Assembly (NCBI GenBank): GCA_900074885.1
Contig: FJUW01000007.1
Location: 2,145,051-2,209,050 of the forward strand
DNA: 64,000 bases
Origin: Rhynchosporium graminicola
Taxonomy: Eukaryota; Ascomycota; Leotiomycetes; Helotiales; Ploettnerulaceae
Direction of reading: 5' to 3'
In this document: piece by piece, positions 50,412 through 60,796 of the stretch
Numbering within the stretch: the stretch's first letter is position 1
Layout of the letters: every line of letters starts with the position of its first letter
The notes under the pieces: generated by a model
Database searches by the model: none
What the model saw: the letters and a program-made list of their open reading frames with translations, nothing else
What the model was told of the DNA's origin: nothing
Translations under genes and position numbers: made by a program

Positions 50412-52411
50412 ATGGCGAAGCCAAGAGTTATATATTGGTTCAGGACCGACTTGCGACTTCACGACTCTCCTGCCTTAAAAGCAGCCTTGGATCTCAACGC
50501 GGAAGCATTCTGGCCTGTTTGGACATGGGATCCTCATTATGTATACAGAGCTCGTGTTGGAACAAATCGCTGGCAGTTCTTGTAAGTTTTGATCATCATT
50601 AGAAAGAATCCTGCGATTCTAAGTTGTAAAACAGAATTGATTGCCAAAACGATGTTTCCAAGAACATCACAAAAATCAATAATAATTCAAAGCTGTTCCT
50701 CATGAGAGAAGCACCGCAGACATTATTTCCTAAGCTTTTTATAGCATGGAGGATCACGCATCTGGTATTTGAAAAAGACACAGATGCTTACGCACGAGAG
50801 CGCGATGCCGCGATCATGGAGGCAGCCAGAGAAGCTGGCGTAGAAGTCGTAGTCCGATCTGGCCGGACACTTTGGGACAGTGATGAGCTAGTCAAGAAGA
50901 ATCACGGAAAGCCAACTATGAGTATCAGTCAGGTTCAAGCAGCAGGACCAAAAGTAGGTCCCATTCCCCGCCCAATACCTTCTCCGAAATCGATTCCCGA
51001 TCCAGGAGAGACAAGTGTGGATTTCGTACAGCATCAGCCCGAGCAAGCTCCAGATTTCAACAGTAAATACAGAAATCAGAATGACAAATCATACGAAAGC
51101 ATTGCTGGCCCCAAAGGAGACTTCGCGGTTCCAACATTGGAAGAATTGGGATTCCCGGCTGCAACCACATCACACCGGGGCGGCGAGAATAACGCGCTGA
51201 AAGTTCTGGATGAGTTGATAGCCAACGAGAAATACACAGCGACGTTCGAAAAACCCAACACAGCTCCTACACAGTTCCTGCCGCAATCAACAACTCTCCT
51301 TTCTCCCCATCTCCACTTCGGTAGTCTCAGCATCCGCGAGTTCTACTGGCGCGTACAAGACGTAGTCGACAATTTCTCCGGGAAGTCTTCTCAGCCCCCC
51401 GTTTCCCTCACTGGCCAACTCCTATTCCGCGACATGTATTTCGGCGCACAAGCAAAACTAGGCTACGCTTTCGGACAAACAATGTATAATTCGCACTGCC
51501 GCTTCATTCCCTGGCATCTCCCCAGCAAAGTCGATCACGAGACCAAACTGGTCACAGGAGAATACCATATTGATTCTCCTCAAGCCGAAGAGTGGTTTCA
51601 GCGCTGGAAGTACGGGATGACAGGATTTCCGTGGATTGATGCTTTGATGCGTCAGCTTCGACAAGAGGGCTGGATGCACCATCTTGGACGACACGCTGTG
51701 GCGTGTTTCCTGACTCGGGGCGGATGCTACATCTCCTGGGAACGCGGCGCCGAAGTCTTCGAGGAGTTACTCATCGACCACGAAACAGCTTGTAATGCCG
51801 GGAACTGGCAATGGCTCTCCTGCACCGCTTTCTTCGCGCAATTCTTCCGCTGTTATTCCCCCATTGCCTTTCCGCAGAAATGGGATAAGCAGGGCGAGTT
51901 CGTGAGGAGATATGTGCCTGAATTAGCGAAGCTGGATAAGAAATATATCTACGAGCCATGGAAAGCGCCGATTGCGGATCAGAAGAAGGCGGGAGTTAGT
52001 GTAAAGGGAGATGGGAGGAGCAAGGAGGTGGGAGTGTATCCGAAGCCAATGTTTGATTTTGCGGAGAGGAGGACAATTTGTTTGGATGGAATGAAGAATG
52101 CGTATAAGGTTGCGATGTATGGGGATCATGAGAAGGTCATCGATGGAAGTTGGAGGGAGATGTTTGGTGATGGTGCCGAGGGTCCGACCGAGGGGAAGAG
52201 CTTTGTGGATGCGATGAATGGGTTTGGGAGGAAGATTCGAGATGGTGATGATGTAGATGTCGAGAATGATGGAGCTGTGGCTGAAGACGAGAGAGGTGCA
52301 GCTGAGAAGGGAGGTGAGAGTAAGGGGGGTGATGAGCGGAAGACTGGTACGAAGAGGAAGGCTGCGCAAGCGACATTGGATGGCATTGTCAAGCGGGCTA
52401 AAAGGAAATGA
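50412..52411 (+). CDS. (6-4) photolyase / animal-type cryptochrome (two exons)
   Basis: Exon 1 (50412-50581) starts MAKPRVIYWFRTDLRLHDSP, the photolyase N-terminal domain. A 53-nt intron (GTAAGT to ACAG, 50582-50634) joins exon 2 (50635-52411), giving 648 residues. The long frame starting at 50702 lacks this N-terminus. Exon 2 continues the alpha/beta domain (LFLMREAPQTLFPKLFIAWR), then the FAD-binding domain with RWKYGMTGFPWIDALMRQL, HHLGRHAVACFLTRGG and NAGNWQWLSCTAFFAQ. The two His needed for (6-4) repair are kept (about His406 and His410), which favours a (6-4) photolyase of the fungal PHL1 type. FAD is the expected cofactor. It uses light to repair UV photoproducts and may also signal. 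The C-terminal extension of about 110 residues is charged and ends KRAKRK, a likely nuclear signal. The start codon is only about 400 bp from the transposon edge. Confidence 0.95.
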
Positions 52412-52635
52412 TGTTGGATGCTGAATATAAGGCGATTTATTTGGAAAATGTATTAAGTAGTCTCACTCATCGGATACTTCTCCAAATAGAACCAAGATAT
52501 GGCAAAATCAAGACAACGCCGCTTAATGTTACACTCCAAGTCTAGACCAAGCTAACGCCTTTTCCCATGCAAAGATTGCCTCTGTACACCGGCCAGCCAT
52601 ATTCGTATCTTTTCATGCAGATAACTCTCGTCTAA

Positions 52636-54102
52636 CTAGTCATCCCATTCCTCATCAAGCTGATCAATCAGGCGGTTCTCGTCTTCTGGTCCACCGTTTC
52701 TCCCTCGACCGTTGCCATTAGCAGAGACGGATAAGGCGCTGTAACCCCTTCTGCTTGGCATGAAATGGGCGCATGATGAAGTGGCAATTATAAAGAAATC
52801 CTAGTGGAGTCTCGTCAGCATCTTGGTTTGTTGGAGGGTAATGGCCAGTTTTGTGGACGGTGTAAAAGAGGTATGTATTTCCAGAAACAGGCGACGCTGT
52901 ATGTTGCTTTTCTATCCTATCCAACAGCTATGCATGGAAGAGGTGTTTGAAAAGAGTAATTCTGTACAGGAAGGTGAATATACAAGTAACAATAGAGCCC
53001 GGAAATGGAGTTTGCTTTTCACATGTACATGACTCAAGCCAATGGGCCAAAATCGTTCATCAAGACAGATGGGAAGCTTCCCACGATGACCGCGACATAT
53101 CTGATCTCGACTTCTTCGCTCTCAACGGTCGTACTTCCATCTTAGGAAGAATTCCGTCCCGCACCGAAGTCACCCTTGGAATGATTTTCCGCTTCGACCG
53201 CTGAACACAAAAGCATGCGCTTACCTTTATAAAGTTGCCGATGCCCGACCACATGCTGTAGTTGGGCAGCTGTCTCCATCCGCGCGCGTGCGCTACATTC
53301 CGCTGATAGAATACACCACCGAGGAAGTACACCAGGATGGCGATGATGCCAATAAGGGTAAATACAGCCCCGGGACCGACCGATTGTTTCGCGGGCTCGG
53401 CTGTGATGCAGGCTGCTCGGGAGAGTACTTCGAAGTGGTATGAGCATTCATCTGGGTCGGTGCCGACGAATGTTACAGCTGCTTGGGTTGCAAGAGGGTC
53501 TTTGTCGCAGTGGAAAGAGATTAGGGTAGACTTTCGACGTACTTCCGAGTCCTTCCTTGTCTCGACCTCGCCCTCATCCCTATCCGAATTCTTCTTCTTC
53601 TTCTCTGCAGAGCATGGCGATCCATTGGTATATTGTAAAACAAGCCGTCTACCTCGTAGAACTAGTTCGGAGGAATTCTGACTACGCTTGAAATCAGTAC
53701 ACCTTTCGCCGACAGCTCGATTGCCCTGCCTTACCCAATAGAATACTTCTTGTCATCAATCTCGTAATATGCACTGACGTTCCTCCAAAGATTCTTCTCC
53801 ACACCAACAACATCTTCCAAAGCCCCTACGACCGGCGCACATACATTTAGCGTGAAGTTAGCGGTATTGTTGTGGTAGTCGTATCCGCGGGCGAGCCAGT
53901 CATCCACCTTCACTCCCTTCGAGACCTTCTTGTCACCGGTCGGTACAGGTATCGATAATGATCTCAAATCGTAGAAATTCCCGCTCGCCGATGATATTGT
54001 ACACGGCTCTAGGAGCTTCTTCTCGTCGGAGGCTGCGCCATTCACGCCGTAATGTAATGCCAGAGTGATAAGGAGGCTGGTTGGAAGCCTTGGGAAATGC
54101 AT
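52636..54102 (-). CDS. ATG27: Autophagy-related protein 27 (type I membrane protein with MRH domain), three exons
   Basis: Exon 1 (53735-54102) starts MHFPRLPTSLLITLALHYGV, a signal peptide, followed by the start of a mannose-6-phosphate-receptor-like lumenal domain (CTISSASGNFYDLRSLSIP). A 53-nt intron leads to exon 2 (53225-53681), with the remaining lumenal Cys (SPCSAEK, FHCDKDP, DECSYHFEV, RAACITAEP), a transmembrane segment (FTLIGIIAILVYFLGGVFY) and the Atg27-like tail RNVAHARGWRQLPNYSMWSG. A 424-nt intron (GTAAGC to CCACTAG) leads to exon 3 (52636-52800), reading DFFIIATSSCAHFMPSRRGY and ending LIDQLDEEWDD. The product is 329 residues. Atg27 cycles between Golgi, endosome and vacuole and supports Atg9 traffic. 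The long second intron is unusual here. Its start is open in frame for about 55 codons, so retention would swap the cytosolic tail. Confidence 0.92.
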
Positions 54103-56111
54103 GATGCGTATAACACACGCCTGGAGGCGCGCTTGTTATGGGATATGCAATCGGTGTATGCAGCCGTGGGATATTCGTGGCTGTTCCGAGATCGAAGTAT
54201 GTACGCAGCTCACTGTTAAGCAGCAGAATATTGGATTGAAGCAGGGAGCCTCATTGTCGCAAAGTGTTGAAAGCGCTCGAAAGGCTGATGGCTATCCTTC
54301 CTAGACCCACAATGATGGTTTCTGTCGCGAGGCGCTAATCTCACTCCGGACACGTCACCAAAACTGACAGCGACAAAACGCGGCAAAAGGGGGATTCTAA
54401 AAAAAAGGAAGTTTAAGTGGAATAAAAAACCCAGTTTCCTTGTCAATCATTTGAAAGATCGTAGAGCTGCATCTCTCATTCCCAGAGTTCTAAGAAAAGA
54501 ATATCGGCCTCTTTCAATTCAACTGGTGAGTCGACTTGCTGCGGCAATTGCAGATACTATGATTGTCTACAGCGCGCCTGCACAAGCGACAGTTCTTGTC
54601 CATTAGGTCTCCTAAAGAGCTACGTCTCTATTTTCCAGGTCAATTTTGTTTTTTTGGTAGATCTTGAATAGGGATCCTATTGTAAGATGGAATAAGCCTG
54701 CGGAACCGTGTGATGGAATTCAGAAAATCTGCAGCAATTCGATTGTCGTGGAAGAGATGATGGTGGCCTGACAGCTAAGAAAGTGAATGATGTAGTGATA
54801 GTAGGTAACTTACCTCGGAGATTGCATTCCAATAGAGACGTTGTAGCATGTGCGAATTCTCTCCACTGCTACCAGCGTGCTGTTTAATTCCTTACCAAGT
54901 GGTTAGGTCCGGTCGGAACGATTTGTTGCTTCTAGTGGTGTAAGGCTTTCTGATAAACGAAGCCTTATGTCATAATTACAACAAGACTGATGCCTTAAGT
55001 AGCCGAATTCCGAGACACCGCAGCTTCCCCAACTTTGCGGCCAAGTTAACGTGAATAGTAAGCAATGAATGGTTGTTTACTCTTAAGCGACAAGCGAAAC
55101 CCTATGGTTGCTAATCTTTTTTTTATCCTTCGACGCGACAAGCAGTGAAGAGAGCCCCACTATGAATTGGATGTGCCTGCCACGCCTGCCAAATTAAAAG
55201 CGATTCCATAACATAAAACATGCCGTGTCCGAATCCGTCGAGGTCTGAAATAAAGCGAGCTTCACATCTCGAAAAATCTGCAAATCTTTCAAGACGAGAT
55301 GTAACCATTCCTTCGCCATGAGAAGACATTTTTCAAACATAGAGATAAATTCGATATCATTCGCTTGCATCAAATTTGACTTCCTGCGCACGCACATCAC
55401 GGTATGACCCAAACACAACAAAAGAAGTCATCCACATTCCGCAAAAAGACGGCGCTGGACGTTTCCGAGACTGAATCACCGCAAACGCACACCTTTTCTA
55501 GAAAATCCCATCACAATTCTTTCTTCTTTGAAAAGTAGCAGCGCCAGATAGACGAAAGAGCCACTTGCGAAGCGCTACGCAGGAGACTATTGCAGTGCGC
55601 TGGGACCAAATATGGGGATGAAGGAAGCTAGAATGTCGAAATGGGAGAGTGCCTTATAGATTTGACATGGTGGGGAGAAGCTTCTGGAGATGGGGAAAAG
55701 GGTGCGGGATTGAGGATCACTGATATGACATCTGCTATGCCTAAGGATATTGCAAGACTCTAAGCAAGAACTTCAAAGTTTTGATGAGGTTCTATTTATC
55801 TCGTGCCCTACTACGTGCATCTCAATTCCACTAAGCCGCAGAAAGTGAAGATAATCACGATGACTCGTGAAGAAAGCCCATGTTGATTTCCATCCTAGAT
55901 CCCACACCTATGGAGACCAACTTCACTTCACCATAAACATCGTATTTACCTTCACTTGCCCCCTCCTAATCCCTTCTGACAACACTATCACTCAGCGTAG
56001 GGGTCGTTACCGCAATCACCCTATCCACTCTCTCATCTTAGCCACGCTCTCCTTCTCCTTCCTCTCGATATTCTTCAGACTCTCCTCCTTCAACAACACC
56101 AACTTGAAATC
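54103..56111. other. About 2 kb intergenic, no gene recognised
   Basis: This contains the upstream region of ATG27 and short overlapping frames only (for example at 55123-55421). No domain, RNA gene or repeat stands out. Confidence 0.45.
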
Positions 56112-56447
56112 TTACTCCTTCAAATAGACCGCGTTTCTTGTTTCTGTCAACGTATCCTCAGAATAGCATTCTGCGCCACTTTTGATGTCCATATTTGATT
56201 TCCGCGTCTCTGCTTCGTCACGAACGGCGGACATGACGACTTCATTGAGGGCGTCAGCTCGTTTCTGCGTCCATTGCATTGCTGCATCTGCTCGTCTCTC
56301 TGAGCAGGTGTGTGCTTCTCGCATAAGCAAAACTCGTAGAAAGGATTCGTAGTTGAGACTGGTGATTTGTGCTTGAAGATGGACGGTCTCGAGGAGGGTG
56401 AGCTCTGCGATTTGGGCTGAGGTGTAGGGAATTGGTTGGGATGACAT
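56112..56447 (-). CDS. Small helical protein, paralogous to C-terminal part of gene at 57556
   Basis: Frame of 111 residues with an ATG start (MSSQPIPYTSAQIAELTLLE). It is predicted helical and highly charged throughout. Its first 70 or so residues align with residues about 125-195 of the gene at 57556: PIPYTSAQIAELTL versus AIPFTPIQTEEIAALTL, then LNYESFLRVLLMREAH versus LRLESQTRALLLQSAH, then a helical RADA/KRLDAES segment. The two genes diverge from an intergenic region holding a sugar-transporter relic. No known family or function. It could be a truncated duplicate or a stand-alone short form. Confidence 0.6.
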   Translation of the reverse strand: MSSQPIPYTSAQIAELTLLETVHLQAQITSLNYESFLRVLLMREAHTCSERRADAAMQWTQKRADALNEVVMSAVRDEAETRKSNMDIKSGAECYSEDTLTETRNAVYLKE

Positions 56448-56769
56448 GATTGTGTCGATCTTGGTGTGTAGAATGGATGAGGGTTGAGCAGGGTCAAATT
56501 ATGCTGGTTATTCCCGAACTCGTTAGATAGATCGTATCCCGTCTATTTTCCGGATGTTGATGGAAAGGTATCGTGAATGTAATGGATATTGTCAGATATC
56601 TCGAGAACATGCTCGAACCTTGCTTGAAAAGCCAATATTTCTTCACAGCCTGAGCAAAACTCATGGCTTTGTAAGATGAAAGGACGTTGAAGGTCTCAAA
56701 GCTCGGAAGTAGCTCGAATACCTGCATAGAGATGTAAATGTAGCCCTGACAATGGTCCACTATGCCAAC

Positions 56770-57052
56770 TGGACGTGTTAGACCCATGTCTGCTCTTCGT
56801 CCGTAGCGATCGGATAGCCAAGTCGCGGGGTAGAGGCCAACGAGTTTTCCGATGGGGTAGATAGAGTTGATTACACCGAGAAGTGCAGGAGGGTGAGAAG
56901 TGAAGTGGGATTTCTATTGAGGGAGAGCTTGGAGACCATTCATCATTGCACCTAGATCATATTAGATGGTTAGAAGGATGGTGGAATCATGACTTACTGT
57001 CGAAACCGAGGAGGTTTCCAAATCTTGCACAAGAAAGACTGGCCTTTGACAT
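56770..57052 (-). pseudogene. MFS sugar transporter relic
   Basis: The minus strand from 57052 reads a short exon ending GNLLGFD (56998-57052), a 46-nt intron with GTAAGT donor and CTAG acceptor, then AMMNGLQALP, an in-frame TAG where Trp is expected, and a segment containing INSIYPIGKLVGLYPATWLS followed by DRYGRR. This is the first cytoplasmic loop signature of fungal hexose/lactose-type MFS transporters. After DRYGRRA the frame leaves the family, and no later transmembrane helices are found. The remnant covers about 80 of some 500 residues and keeps an apparently intact intron. It is a truncated, dead duplicate. Confidence 0.8.
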
Positions 57053-57555
57053 CATGAGCATCGCCTAGGAAATTTTCTGGGCGCTGCCATGGTTCTGCCT
57101 GAAAGTTGTGTACAATTCAAAGTAATATAACGCTGCAAGCTTAGCTTCGAAGGTGATCAAGAACGATGAGACTCCCGAACATTCGGCAATCTTCCGTACA
57201 GCCCTGCTTCGCCTTTGAATCGAAAAAAGATAGCTCTAGATTTTGCAAAGAAAGCAAAGAGAAATTTCCAGCCAAGTCTTCAAGGGTCATGTGGAAAGCA
57301 GGCAAAAGAAAGAGCTTTTCGAGATTCGGCGACGATCTAGTCAGTATTGGCTCTTCCTCTCATTTAAAAGAAAAGTGTTGGCACCATAATGAATCGAAGA
57401 GAAAAGAAGATCCATGAACGACTCTTGGATCAACATATAGATAGTCTCGCCTCCCATCTTCTCTTCAAGCTTTCCATCATATCAGCAGCAAGAGCATGCT
57501 CCACACAGGATTCCATTTCAACAACCCACTCTACTACCATTACAGGAAGTCACGA

Positions 57556-58482
57556 ATGTCGGCTCCAAAACAAGGACAGGAGGAAGAAGATAAAGAGCAG
57601 GAGGATGAAGAAGAAGAAGAAGAAGAAGAAGAAAGAGCAGAAGAGGCCGATAAGACGTTCTCATCCCACTCAGACTCAGAGGCAAATTCAGACTCCGAAT
57701 CAGAATCCCCTGATCCCTCCACTCCATCTGCAGAATCCACAACACGAAAAGAAGCTCCTCCAGAGAAACATGCCCCCAGTCGCTCCGATCAATCCACAGC
57801 TTCCGCTCCGCAAAGAGCATCTCCTCCAGCCAAACAAGCCTTGGCAATCGCCAGCCGCCTCGAACCCCCGACCCAACCTCCCAACCCACCAATAGCCATC
57901 CCCTTCACGCCCATCCAAACCGAAGAGATCGCAGCTCTGACCCTCGCAATCCTAAAGTCCCATCAAACCTCTCTTCGCCTCGAGTCACAAACCCGCGCCT
58001 TACTCCTCCAGTCCGCGCACTTAGACCATAAAAAACGTCTCGATGCCGAGTCCTCAACCTCAATCTCATGCGCCAAAGCCGAGAGCGAGAAAAGGCTTGA
58101 GGTCTTGGGAGATGAGTTGATTGCCAAGATTGACCGCGAGAGAGAGATGAATGAGACTGAGATGAGACTTAAAGAGGAGTGGCAGGAGGCGAGGGAAAAG
58201 AGGAGTACGAAGTTTACTGAGGCGAATGTGAAGGCGACAATGGGGAAGGTAGTTGTAGGTGGGGGAGCAGTGATGGGATTAGGAGCAGGATCGCCGATTA
58301 AAAAGAGTGCGGTCTTACCTGCAATTTGGATGAGTAGGCAAACGACCAAGGTGGGAGAAAGCAGTAAGACGACGGTTGTTATGGGAGAGAAGGCGGTTGA
58401 GGATGAGGATGATGATGTCGATCTCGGGGTGAAGCCGGAGAACGCAACGCCAATCAAGAAGAGAAAGCTGGGCCTTGATTGA
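57556..58482 (+). CDS. Acidic and helical protein of unknown function
   Basis: The frame is open from ATG 57496, but MSAPKQG at 57556 is the likelier start because it begins the acidic domain and resembles MSSQPIP of the paralogue. From there the product is 308 residues. Residues to about 35 are strongly acidic (a run of about 10 Glu at 57607-57643), then a Ser/Pro-rich region, then a helical charged region (from AIPFTPIQTEEIAALTLAIL) shared with the gene at 56112-56447. A Gly-rich patch (VVVGGGAVMGLGAG) follows, then an acidic stretch and a basic tail (PIKKRKLGLD), a possible nuclear signal. I know no family. A nuclear or chromatin-associated role is possible from composition only. Confidence 0.7.
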   Translation: MSAPKQGQEEEDKEQEDEEEEEEEEERAEEADKTFSSHSDSEANSDSESESPDPSTPSAESTTRKEAPPEKHAPSRSDQSTASAPQRASPPAKQALAIASRLEPPTQPPNPPIAIPFTPIQTEEIAALTLAILKSHQTSLRLESQTRALLLQSAHLDHKKRLDAESSTSISCAKAESEKRLEVLGDELIAKIDREREMNETEMRLKEEWQEAREKRSTKFTEANVKATMGKVVVGGGAVMGLGAGSPIKKSAVLPAIWMSRQTTKVGESSKTTVVMGEKAVEDEDDDVDLGVKPENATPIKKRKLGLD

Positions 58483-59085
58483 CATGGGGAGTTTTTGAAT
58501 GATTAGGATGGTTGTAGCGTTAAGACATGTTTTGTTGAGCGAACGAGACTGTGCGGAAATGAGCAATAGAAAGATTCCAGATTGTAAAAGGGTTTGCATG
58601 AAACCGAGAGAGAACAATTTACGGAATTAGCTCACGAGCTAGACCCTTTCTCTTCAAAAAAACCTGTGTTCAATAATGAGGAGCTTCGCCCACGATCGTA
58701 GACCAATGTAAACAATCTAGGAGCGAATGTGGATAATTGTGATTCATTTCTGGAAAGGGAACCCAGAAATACTCGGGTGGAATGACCTTGTGATAAAGCG
58801 TGATTATTTTGCTGGGAGCCACGAGATGACACTTGTCTAGGATAGCTGGAACGCAGATAATATTTTCTCTAGGACTTCGCAGGCTTGGTCAGAAACCAGA
58901 GAATTCTATGAAAGTCTTGTAATAACATTTTCTGACTTAGTGCGCTCATACCAGACGCCTACAGTCAGCCGAACTCCCAAGCTACCGTGGAACACAGCAA
59001 TCTCTTAACTCCAAAGCAATGCATGCCCGTCCACGTAATTTCATGATGCCATTAGTACCATAGGGTCTCAATTCCTGATCTCTCC
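58483..59085. other. Intergenic between convergent genes
   Basis: 3' flanks of the two neighbouring genes. Nothing else recognised. Confidence 0.5.
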
Positions 59086-59922
59086 TCATGGCTCGCCCAA
59101 GAGTCTAGCTGTAATATCACCCATGTACGCCTCCTCAAGCTCATAATCCTCGCCATTATTTCGATCGATACGGACAAAGTTGAAAGCATCCACTACCCTG
59201 TCCAGTTCGAATCCCATTGCCACGAATCGATCAATAAGGTCTCTGTTGTATCCCTGGTATCTATTTCATTTCAGCAAATGGCCACGGAGATTTCAAAAAA
59301 GCCTACCGAGCTATCATTACTCGCTCCTCTTCTTCTCGAGACAGAACCTTTTGGGGATTTGGCTTTGACGACGATGGATGCATAGCCGTGGCGACCTCCC
59401 ACTGCGTTGATTTCGGAGCTGAAGCATGCTTAACAGCCCACTCTCGAGCGACTTTCTGGAACTGCTCTGGATTTTTCATAAGCATGCTTGCTACTTCCGC
59501 ATCTTGTGGATCCTTGGGCTCGGGTGTACTGAGAAGCGATTGGAGAGACAAGAGAGCGGATTTGATGGTGAGGACGGGCGACCAAGCTGTTCCTAACGTA
59601 TCGAGGCATATAGCACCCTAAATTTGCTGTTAGATTTGATTGATCTAGAGTAACATGGTATGTATACCGTTTGACTGCTGACGTTTGGGTGCCACAGCCT
59701 CGTCTGGAACTTCATGATTGGGGGTCGAAATGGATATTCGTTGGGGATTTTAATGTCTACCACATAAGTTCCGCCCTCATATGGAGTATCTGGTGGCCCT
59801 GGAAACGAAGCGTGCAAATGTGAAAGATCATTATCAACAGCTTGGCAGAATATGTTCGAATCGGTATCATTCTGAATGTCTGCCAGCTCTTTGGCAACTC
59901 TGCGAAGTCTGTTGGATGCCAT
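59086..59922 (-). CDS. UBC1: Ubiquitin-conjugating enzyme E2, Ubc1/E2-25K type with C-terminal UBA
   Basis: Exon 1 (59668-59922) starts [20 protein letters not shown] and covers the N-terminal part of the UBC fold with [21 protein letters not shown] 50-nt intron leads to exon 2 (59307-59617), starting [14 protein letters not shown] with the catalytic Cys (residue 89). A 46-nt intron (GTAGGC to AATAG) leads to exon 3 (59086-59260), reading [20 protein letters not shown], a UBA domain, and ending ARLLGEP. The total is 246 residues, a little longer than yeast Ubc1. The UBA tail separates Ubc1 from other E2s. The enzyme builds Lys48-linked ubiquitin chains for proteasomal degradation. It is transcribed away from RPT2, with 874 bp between the start codons. 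Confidence 0.95.
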
Positions 59923-60796
59923 AGTGGAAGTACTGGTGGAAGGGAGGTAAGTCTGGCTGTAATTGAGTTTCAGGACCGAATGAAGACGGCTCTTGGACGG
60001 TGCAATTATTCAGAAGGGTCCGAGAGAGAGAGAATAAGAGTCGTGGCTTTGAGTTCGTCCGGTCGTGTGGTACTCGAAATTCGTTATTTGAGAGTTATTG
60101 TGTCAATGAAAGGCTGATTCAATGTGAACCGATTGAGATCTCCTGATGAACATTAGAAGTATTCAAAAACGAATTGGAAGATGCTGAGAGTAAGAATTGG
60201 AAAGACAGAAGGGCTTGCTGGCAAGGCAGTCATGGGGAGCCTCACGGTGAAGCAAGCTGCGTTGGCGGGGTACACTCGGGCGACTCGAGACAGCTATTGC
60301 AGATAACCTGCACGCGTAACAGGCTACTTTCTGTCTGCAGATGTTCGAAATAGTAATTGTCTTTTGTCTAGTTACGAAAAAAAATCGAACACTTTCGCCG
60401 AATGTTACAGAAATAAGGTGTTGACTTAACGTAGTCCGAATGAGCCTCATATATGGATCATTCAAGGCTGTGAGATCAACATTCTATCGGTATCATGTCG
60501 GGACCGGACCTTGTGGTTGTGAGCTCCGATGATGCCTTGAAATGATGGCATGACAGCCAAGGTAATGAGGCCACCACTTTTAGCGTGGATCTGCCAATTC
60601 GCGTCTCTGTCGCCTGCTGAACACATGCCGTAGAGCTTCAAGCTGGCTCCTCTCCCATGACAAACACCAGACACTTCGGCCCCATTCCATCGACCTGAAC
60701 CTCAACTTCAACTTGTCGATCAGACTTGTGACATCTTCTCGATAATCTACTTCTTCGTACCTTGTTAAAGCAGCATCCACAACTGGTGCAGGCACG
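59923..60796. promoter_or_regulatory. Shared divergent promoter region of UBC1 and RPT2
   Basis: The two start codons are 874 bp apart in head-to-head orientation. I looked for the yeast proteasome element GGTGGCAAA and did not see it on either strand. Short frames inside (for example 60163-60465) are not credible genes. Confidence 0.5.

Noticed and set aside
55123..55421. Two overlapping minus-strand frames of about 70 codons
   Set aside because: They overlap in different frames with no motif or splice support.
57518..57918. Minus-strand frames with Leu or Ser runs
   Set aside because: Antisense of the Glu-rich run in the gene at 57556.
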